Of a DNA stretch of 6,680 nucleotides, positions 1-4,306 are shown in pieces; positions within the stretch are counted from its first letter, which is position 1; each line of letters starts with the position of its first letter. Both the position numbers and the translations under genes were made by a program. Location: the NCBI GenBank assembly GCA_026417415.1, contig JAOADG010000010.1:1-6680 (forward strand), in the 5' to 3' direction. A model generated the notes under the pieces. That model searched no databases, had not been told where the DNA came from, and was given only the letters and a program-made list of their open reading frames with translations. The DNA comes from a bacterium. Its GTDB lineage: Bacteria; Electryoneota; JAOADG01.

Positions 1-566
1 ACTATGGGAGTGAAAAATATCAAGTTGTTTTGCACAACAACGGAAATATTGATTTTAAGTACGGACCACGTACCTCTACCAGTAGTTCCACTGCTACCAT
101 TGGAATACAAGGGTCGCAAAGTGGAACACAATTCACGCAGTACGGTGATAATGCAATGTCTTGGCCCGGTGAAAATTTTGCCATCCGTTATACCACCCAA
201 CCGCCCACTCCACCCCAACCACCCAATGCACCTCCATGGGCGAATATCTATATCAATTATTCCTATCAGCACGGTTCAACGATTATTGATCACGTGATTT
301 TGGAATGGGGGGCGGTAGAAGGGAATATCAATGGGTACAAGATTTATGCCAGCACCGGAGCGTATGATTCACCCAATCCATCCCGATTGGTACCAACTGT
401 CCCTGCAGGAACCACTACTGTGACACTTACGGGGAACATACCTACTTCATTGCAGTATTATCGGATTACGGCTTATCGGGATGGCAATTCTACCGATTCG
501 TATGGGGTGCCTTGGCAAAGTCGGCCCTTAGGAATAAACCGTGATCCTGTGAAGGTACGAGATTAA
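1..566 (+). CDS. Secreted protein, C-terminal part (nidogen-like segment + fibronectin type III domain), 5' partial
   Basis: The reading frame is open from the left edge (first full codon at 3) to TAA at 564-566, giving 187 visible residues. A TTG at 30 could be called as a start, but the residues before it (YGSEKYQVV) continue the same beta-strand pattern, so I treat the gene as cut by the window. Visible residues 1-63 have the pattern 'xYQVVLHNNGNIDFKYG ... ATIGIQ', which I recognise from nidogen-like or adhesin-type extracellular domains. A proline-rich linker follows at about 64-78 (TTQPPTPPQPPNAPP). Residues about 79-175 look like a fibronectin type III domain: ILEWGAVEGNINGYKIYAS at the front, the variable middle, then YYRITAYRDGNSTDSYG. 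No sorting domain or membrane segment follows the FN3 domain, and the protein ends 'NRDPVKVRD'. It is probably exported and may be an adhesin or a hydrolase accessory module. The function of the missing N-terminal part cannot be seen. Confidence 0.75.
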   Translation, partial: YGSEKYQVVLHNNGNIDFKYGPRTSTSSSTATIGIQGSQSGTQFTQYGDNAMSWPGENFAIRYTTQPPTPPQPPNAPPWANIYINYSYQHGSTIIDHVILEWGAVEGNINGYKIYASTGAYDSPNPSRLVPTVPAGTTTVTLTGNIPTSLQYYRITAYRDGNSTDSYGVPWQSRPLGINRDPVKVRD

Positions 567-646
567 AATAATGATAATCATGAAAATGTGTAACGAAATG
601 AATATTATAGAAATGAAAATCTAATTACTCAAAACGCTACCATATA

Positions 647-680
647 GAGATGGGGTTGCAATTGCAACCCCTCTTTTGTA
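647..680 (+). terminator. Rho-independent terminator
   Basis: A perfect 20-nt palindrome, GGGGTTGCAATTGCAACCCC, lies at 652-671. It folds as an 8-bp GC-rich stem with an AATT loop. GAGA at 647-650 can extend the stem by pairing with TCTT at 672-675 across one bulged T. A T-rich run (CTCTTTTGTATCTTTGCTTT) follows. It lies about 85 nt past the stop of the upstream gene and separates it from the next operon. Because the stem is symmetrical and the U-tract is only on this strand, it should act mainly on + transcripts. Confidence 0.8.
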
Positions 681-684
681 TCTT

Positions 685-726
685 TGCTTTAGAAAATAAA
701 GAAATTTTTATTTCTTAAACCACGGC
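685..726 (+). promoter_or_regulatory. Weak promoter candidate with AT-rich inverted repeat upstream of the GyrI-like/cyclase operon
   Basis: The only stretch that can hold the promoter of the two-gene operon is 681-771. Within it, TTGCTT (684-689) is followed after 17 nt by TTTATT (707-712), a poor match to sigma70 elements. Overlapping the second box is an inverted repeat, AAGAAAT (699-705), TTTT loop, ATTTCTT (710-716). This could be an operator, or simply an AT-rich coincidence. An alternative pair is TTTCTT (711-716) and TATTCC (734-739). I cannot choose between them, and the entry mainly marks where the promoter should be. Confidence 0.25.
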
Positions 727-761
727 TCTTTTCTATTCCTCTTTTTATTCAACGCTTAATT

Positions 762-766
762 GGGAG
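762..766 (+). promoter_or_regulatory. Ribosome binding site of the GyrI-like gene (decides the start)
   Basis: GGGAG at 762-766 sits 5 nt before ATG 772 but only 2 nt before ATG 769, and it overlaps the GTG at 766 and the TTG at 760. The spacing favours ATG 772 over the longer TTG-initiated form. Confidence 0.65.
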
Positions 767-771
767 TGATG

Positions 772-1266
772 ATGGAACTACCGGATACCATACCGACGGA
801 ACCTGTGTTGAAGACCTTAGACGAAATGGATGTGATTGGTTTATCTACACGCGTAACTTACGGAAACAATACCATTCCACAACTCTGGGAAAAACTGATT
901 GATGTAGAACAGCAAATCCCTCATAAAACGCCTATCTCGGTGGGAATTTGCGTAATGGATGAGGATCCAACCTCCAAAGAATTTACCGCCATTGCTGGAC
1001 ACGTCGTTTCACACGTAGAAGCCATACCAGAAGGTTTTGTGCATTTTCAAGTTCCAGCGGGTGAGTATCTGGTTTTTACCCATCGTGGCCCATTGCCTAC
1101 TACGTTATCAAAAACGTATCATTACATTTATGAAGATTATTTTCCACAATCTAGATACGAGCCCACGATGGAATTTGATTTTGAATGGTACGAACACCCT
1201 CGTTTCAAAGGGGTTATGGATCCTGAAACCGAGATTGATATTTACATTCCTGTTTTAACCAAATGA
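772..1266 (+). CDS. Stand-alone GyrI-like small-molecule-binding / AraC effector-binding domain protein
   Basis: This 164-residue protein matches the GyrI-like or 'bacterial transcription activator, effector binding' fold over nearly its whole length. The landmarks are IGLSTRV (22-28) followed by IPQLWEKL (35-42), VGICVMDED (57-65), FTAIAGHVV (71-79), a PxGFVHFQVPAGEYLVFTH strand pair (86-104), TYHYIYEDYFPQSRY (115-129), FDFEWYE (135-141) and the terminal IDIYIPV (155-161). In this family the domain binds hydrophobic or cationic small molecules, often fused to a MerR or AraC helix-turn-helix. Here there is no DNA-binding segment, so it is a free cytoplasmic binding protein; some stand-alone relatives bind or hydrolyse small compounds. 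Possible starts are TTG 760, GTG 766, ATG 769 and ATG 772; the last has the best ribosome binding site spacing. It is the first gene of an operon with the PAS-cyclase 12 nt downstream. The ligand cannot be read from the sequence. Confidence 0.85.
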   Translation: MELPDTIPTEPVLKTLDEMDVIGLSTRVTYGNNTIPQLWEKLIDVEQQIPHKTPISVGICVMDEDPTSKEFTAIAGHVVSHVEAIPEGFVHFQVPAGEYLVFTHRGPLPTTLSKTYHYIYEDYFPQSRYEPTMEFDFEWYEHPRFKGVMDPETEIDIYIPVLTK

Positions 1267-1270
1267 GGAA
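1265..1270 (+). promoter_or_regulatory. Ribosome binding site overlapping the upstream stop codon (translational coupling)
   Basis: GAGGAA at 1265-1270 overlaps the TGA stop of the GyrI-like gene (1264-1266) and lies 8 nt before ATG 1279 of the cyclase gene. Ribosomes ending the first gene would be placed at the second start, so the two proteins are likely made together. Confidence 0.7.
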
Positions 1271-1278
1271 CAACGTGA

Positions 1279-2352
1279 ATGAATGAACTTTCGGTGTTAA
1301 CAACAGAGTATCTTTCACGCACGGATACCCCATTAGCGATTATGCTCAACTCGCTGTTTGATGGTGTGTACATTGTGGACAAGCATATGGGCATTGTCTT
1401 CTGGAACAAAGGAGCTGAACAGATTACAGGGTACTCTGCCGACGAAGTTCGTGGTCGTTTTTGTTCCGATGACATCTTGAATCATATTGACGAAAATGGG
1501 GTGTTGCTTTGTCGTGGAAACTGCCCGTTGAGACAAACTTTCAAGCGGCAAGCACCGGTAGAAATGAAAGTATATCCGAAACGAAAAACGGGTGGTAGAG
1601 TTCCCGTACTTACCCATGTTGCACCCATTTACAACGAAATGAGTGAAATCATTGCTGCGATAGAAGTGTTTCGCGATATTACACGTGAAGAAGAATATCG
1701 TACCTTACAAGAAAAATTTACTCAACTCCTTTCCCAGTATGTTTCTTTAACCACTATGGCAACGGTTCGCGAGCGTATTCATCAACAAGGTACGCTAATC
1801 CATCCAGTCAAAAAACGCGATCTAACCATTTTATATTTGGATGTGGTGTCGTTTACTCCGTATGCAGAAGAAAATGAACCAGAAAAAGTGGTGGCAATGT
1901 TAAACGAACTATTTTCTATGTGTGATCAAATTGTGACACAACATAACGGAGATATTGATAAGTTCATTGGGGATGCGCTTATGGCGGTTTTCATTGCTGC
2001 TGACGACGCAGTTGCTGCTGCGGATGTCATTCTCAAAGAACTTTGGAAATGGAATCAACAACGTGAGCAGATGGGCGATCCTGCCATTCAGGTTAGGATT
2101 GGTATCAACAGCGGGATTGTGACACAGGGGGATATCGGTTCACCAAAACGTAAGGATTTGACTGTCATTGGCGATCCAGTGAATATTGCAGCACGCATCG
2201 AATCCATTGCTAAACCCAATACGGTGACCATTTCCGAAGCCACTTATGCACGGTTGACCGATAGTTCTAAATTTCAAACATCGCAAAAAATTTCTGTAAA
2301 AGGAAAGTCAGAGCCGATTGTGGTATTTGAAAAGAAATGTTGTGAAGAATAA
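1279..2352 (+). CDS. PAS domain-containing class III adenylate/guanylate cyclase
   Basis: The protein has 357 residues and no membrane segment, so it is a soluble sensor enzyme. Residues about 20-137 form a PAS domain (LFDGVYIVDKHMGIVFWNKGAEQITGY at the start, ending IAAIEVFRDIT). This PAS carries three cysteines, C62, C78 and C82 (CRGNCPL), in the pattern common in PAS domains fused to GGDEF proteins. A helical linker (about 136-170) leads to a class III nucleotide cyclase domain (about 180-352). The catalytic set looks complete: metal-binding D188 (LYLDVVSFT) and D232 (KFIGDALMAVF), base-selecting K228 and T295 (DLTVIGDPVN), and transition-state N302 and R306 (VNIAARIE). The K/T pair is the usual class IIIb-type arrangement and predicts ATP as substrate and cAMP as product. 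Class III cyclases act as dimers, and the PAS probably controls this. It is co-transcribed with the GyrI-like gene. No cAMP-binding effector is visible in this window. Confidence 0.92.
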   Translation: MNELSVLTTEYLSRTDTPLAIMLNSLFDGVYIVDKHMGIVFWNKGAEQITGYSADEVRGRFCSDDILNHIDENGVLLCRGNCPLRQTFKRQAPVEMKVYPKRKTGGRVPVLTHVAPIYNEMSEIIAAIEVFRDITREEEYRTLQEKFTQLLSQYVSLTTMATVRERIHQQGTLIHPVKKRDLTILYLDVVSFTPYAEENEPEKVVAMLNELFSMCDQIVTQHNGDIDKFIGDALMAVFIAADDAVAAADVILKELWKWNQQREQMGDPAIQVRIGINSGIVTQGDIGSPKRKDLTVIGDPVNIAARIESIAKPNTVTISEATYARLTDSSKFQTSQKISVKGKSEPIVVFEKKCCEE

Positions 2353-2393
2353 GTTTGTAAGGTAAGAATTTTGAAACGCTTTGATTACTCAAT

Positions 2394-2984
2394 TTATGGA
2401 ATATACACTTTTCCTTTGTTACTAATCCAAATCCTATCCCCTTTTTTGAATTTTTTGCCTTGAAACATAAAGTCGCGGGCTAACCTTGCCGAGCGTAGTT
2501 TTCCGTTGCTGTGAAAAAAAATTCCACCCCCTCTCAGAAAAAGATCAGCAATTACGGTGGATTTGGCACAAGGGATACTGTCCAGCACCGCATCGCGAGA
2601 CAACCATCCTGATCGGATCTTCCCAGTACCGGGATAGAAATTGACCATCCAATCGCTGGAGCCACCGCGTAACGGGACACCTTGTAGCGTCATATCGTAA
2701 GGGAGAATACAAGCCAATAGCAGTTTATCTGCTGTAAGTTCCACAATGGTCCCTTTGGGTAAAATGTTTCCCATAAGGGTGTCGCGTTTGGCTAATGTGG
2801 CATTTTTAAGATTTCCGTTTGGATGAAACCAACAACGTCCAATCACCCATAGATTTTGAATTTCAGTAGGTTCGTTGTAATAGCGGCTTTCTAAACCACT
2901 GCGAAATGCTGCCCCTTCTGTTTTGTATTGCAGAAAAAAGAAAGTGGTTATCAACCCTAACCAAAACAGGCGGTTCATTGCCAT
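2394..2984 (-). CDS. Exported hypothetical protein with YwqK/MORN-like repeats
   Basis: From ATG at 2984 (MAMNRLFW) the product is 196 residues; ATG 2978 is an almost equal alternative, and the frame stays open further upstream to 3101. I chose 2984 because the signal-peptide-like segment (basic start MNR, hydrophobic LFWLGLITTFFFL, possible cleavage near EGAA at 23-26) then stands at the N terminus, and because longer forms would run into the divergent gene. The mature part holds about four degenerate repeats of about 35-40 residues with the pattern 'hxFHxNGKLxxAxLxxDxxhxGxxhxxG': near 51-83 (FHPNGNLKNATLAKRD), 86-112 (degenerate), 115-150 (FYPGTGKIRSGWLSRD) and the C-terminal repeat (FFHSNGKLRSARLARD). 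Such repeats occur in YwqK-type and related proteins of unknown role. Three cysteines (C51, C92, C139) lie in the mature part. The gene converges with the cyclase gene (41-nt gap) and diverges from the thioredoxin-like gene. The function is unknown. Confidence 0.7.
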   Translation of the reverse strand: MAMNRLFWLGLITTFFFLQYKTEGAAFRSGLESRYYNEPTEIQNLWVIGRCWFHPNGNLKNATLAKRDTLMGNILPKGTIVELTADKLLLACILPYDMTLQGVPLRGGSSDWMVNFYPGTGKIRSGWLSRDAVLDSIPCAKSTVIADLFLRGGGIFFHSNGKLRSARLARDFMFQGKKFKKGDRIWISNKGKVYIP

Positions 2985-3002
2985 CCCAAACAAAACCGAC
3001 CC

Positions 3003-3031
3003 AATATAACGATTCCTACTGTTGAATCCAA
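3003..3031 (-). promoter_or_regulatory. Candidate promoter of the repeat protein gene in the divergent intergenic region
   Basis: On the minus strand TTGGAT (3026-3031) and TATATT (3003-3008) are separated by 17 nt. The -10 box is a 5/6 match to TATAAT, but the -35 is only 3/6. Transcription would start near 2996, leaving a leader of about 11-17 nt before ATG 2984 or 2978, which agrees with the short start chosen for that gene. For the divergent + gene the best -10 is TATAAC at 3071-3076, but no good -35 stands 16-18 nt before it. Confidence 0.35.
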
Positions 3032-3092
3032 TTTGTGCGTTGGACAACATGATTTTTTGAAATGGATTCGTATAACACTCTTTAATCAAGGG

Positions 3093-4214
3093 ATGGCTCA
3101 AATTTTGTCGTTATCTACCAAATTGGGCTTAGGTGTAATTTTTGTTGCAGCAGTATTTGCTGGTATCCTGTTTTGGAAAACTTTGAATTCCAATACTTTG
3201 GGAGGGAGAATGAACTTACCTGAACTTGCAACCGCTGGGGTCTGGCTGAATTCTAAGCCGCTTACCCATCAAGATTTGGAAAACAGAGTGGTGATGTTAG
3301 ACATTTGGGAGTTTACCTGTGTGAACTGTTTGCGTACCTTGCCTTATCTCAAGCAGTGGCATGAAACGTATTCCAAAGACGGTTTAGTGATTATTGGTGT
3401 CCATTGTCCGGAGTTTGAATTTGGAAAGGATTCGGTAAACGTATCTCGTTTTGTGAGTACAAACCAAATCCAATATCCCATCGTTCTAGACAATCAATAC
3501 AAGATATGGACTGCGCTTTACAACCGTTACTGGCCTAGAAAAATGATTTTTGTGAATGGAAAAATGGTGTACGATCACATCGGTGAGGGGGGATATGAAG
3601 AAACCGAACGTGTAATCCAACAGAATCTTTCCAAACTGAATGGTAAAACCTATCCTGAAGTGAACGTCCAATACCACCGTGAAGAAGACAAATCTGGGTC
3701 CTTTTGTTATCCACGTTCACCAGAAATTTATGCTGGGTACCTACGAGGTCGAGTAGGAAACTCTATACAGCCCAAAGGAAAAGCAGTTAAACTCCCTGTT
3801 GAAGATCTGATGCCTCAAGAAGATTTGCTTTATGTGAGTGGCGAATGGATCCAAGAAGAAGAGTACCTTAAATACCTTGGTACCCAACCCAATGGGAAGG
3901 ACCGAATGACCTTACTGTTTACAGGTAACGAGGTCAATGTGGTTATGCGTGCTGCTGACGATCGGGATCCATCGCTCCCTATTCGTATTCGCGTCACTTT
4001 GGACGATCAGATCGTACCCGAAAGGTGGCGTGGTGACGATTTGCGGTATTCACCCGAAGAAAATGCGACCTACCTTGAATTGCGTGAACCACGGATGTAC
4101 CGCATTCTCTATGCTTCACGTCAAAATGGAAAACATCTATTAAAACTTTACCCACAATCTAAAGGTGTAGAAATCTATGCCTTCACATTTGGAAGTTGTA
4201 AAGTGGATTTTTAA
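3093..4214 (+). CDS. Membrane-anchored thioredoxin-like protein matching the periplasmic half of DipZ (TlpA-like domain + C-terminal domain)
   Basis: From ATG 3093 the product has 373 residues. An earlier TTG at 3033 would add 20 residues of unlike character and extend towards the divergent gene. An AAGGG stands directly before ATG 3093, so the ribosome binding site is weak. Residues about 11-28 (LGLGVIFVAAVFAGILFW) form a signal anchor, so the rest should face the periplasm. Residues about 50-180 are a TlpA/DipZ-type thioredoxin fold with active site C76-V-N-C79 in WEFTCVNCLRTLPYL, then GLVIIGVHCPEFEFGKD, the likely cis-proline P148 (YWPRK) and GEGGYEETERVIQ. These phrases are close to DipZ proteins. 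After SPEIYAGYLRGR (about 209-220), residues about 225-373 match the C-terminal beta-rich domain of DipZ. The CcdA-like membrane domain of full DipZ is absent. Expected role: thiol-disulfide exchange on exported proteins, with electrons from an unknown partner. Extra cysteines are C105, C205 and C369. Confidence 0.87.
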   Translation: MAQILSLSTKLGLGVIFVAAVFAGILFWKTLNSNTLGGRMNLPELATAGVWLNSKPLTHQDLENRVVMLDIWEFTCVNCLRTLPYLKQWHETYSKDGLVIIGVHCPEFEFGKDSVNVSRFVSTNQIQYPIVLDNQYKIWTALYNRYWPRKMIFVNGKMVYDHIGEGGYEETERVIQQNLSKLNGKTYPEVNVQYHREEDKSGSFCYPRSPEIYAGYLRGRVGNSIQPKGKAVKLPVEDLMPQEDLLYVSGEWIQEEEYLKYLGTQPNGKDRMTLLFTGNEVNVVMRAADDRDPSLPIRIRVTLDDQIVPERWRGDDLRYSPEENATYLELREPRMYRILYASRQNGKHLLKLYPQSKGVEIYAFTFGSCKVDF

Positions 4215-4235
4215 CCCAAACATCCTTTAACCTTA

Positions 4236-4283
4236 CATCCTCCTTTTATCCCCCTGCTTTAGCAGGGGGAACAAAAGGGGATG
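4236..4283. repeat. Nested inverted repeat between convergent genes (likely dispersed palindromic element)
   Basis: The inner stem is CCCCCTGC (4250-4257) with GCAGGGGG (4262-4269) around a TTTA loop. An outer stem pairs CATCC-T-CCTTTT (4236-4247, one bulged T) with AAAAGGGGATG (4273-4283). The two are joined by short unpaired AT (4248-4249) and AAC (4270-4272). The whole intergenic space is 92 nt, and the element fills its centre. Neither strand has a T-run directly after the inner stem, so it is not a textbook intrinsic terminator, although it could end transcription from both sides. The 'TCCCCCT...AGGGGGA-ACAAAAGGGGAT' style is what I know from short intergenic palindromic repeats scattered through some bacterial genomes. 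Copy number cannot be seen here. Confidence 0.65.
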
Positions 4284-4306
4284 CAATCGCTTTGGTTGAG
4301 ATTGAC

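Noticed and set aside
30-566. TTG at 30 as the true start of the first gene
   Set aside because: The frame is open to the window edge and the residues before TTG continue the domain pattern; no ribosome binding site stands before it.
1242-1617. Minus-strand ORFs opposite the 5' part of the cyclase gene
   Set aside because: The + strand frame encodes a clear PAS domain here, and the antisense products show no domain.
2353-2393. Terminator between the convergent cyclase and repeat protein genes
   Set aside because: I found no convincing stem-loop in this 41-nt gap.
3033-3092. N-terminal extension of the thioredoxin-like gene from TTG 3033
   Set aside because: The added 20 residues are not signal-like, displace the membrane anchor from the N terminus and would overlap the long form of the divergent gene. 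ATG 3093 gives a normal signal anchor.
2985-3101. N-terminal extension of the repeat protein on the minus strand (start at 3101 or 3050)
   Set aside because: It would bury the signal peptide behind about 40 residues and overlap the divergent coding region. The candidate promoter at 3003-3031 also lies inside it.
4250-4269. Inner hairpin as a standard Rho-independent terminator
   Set aside because: Neither strand has a T-run after the stem; it may still stop transcription, but the nested outer arms fit a repeat element better.
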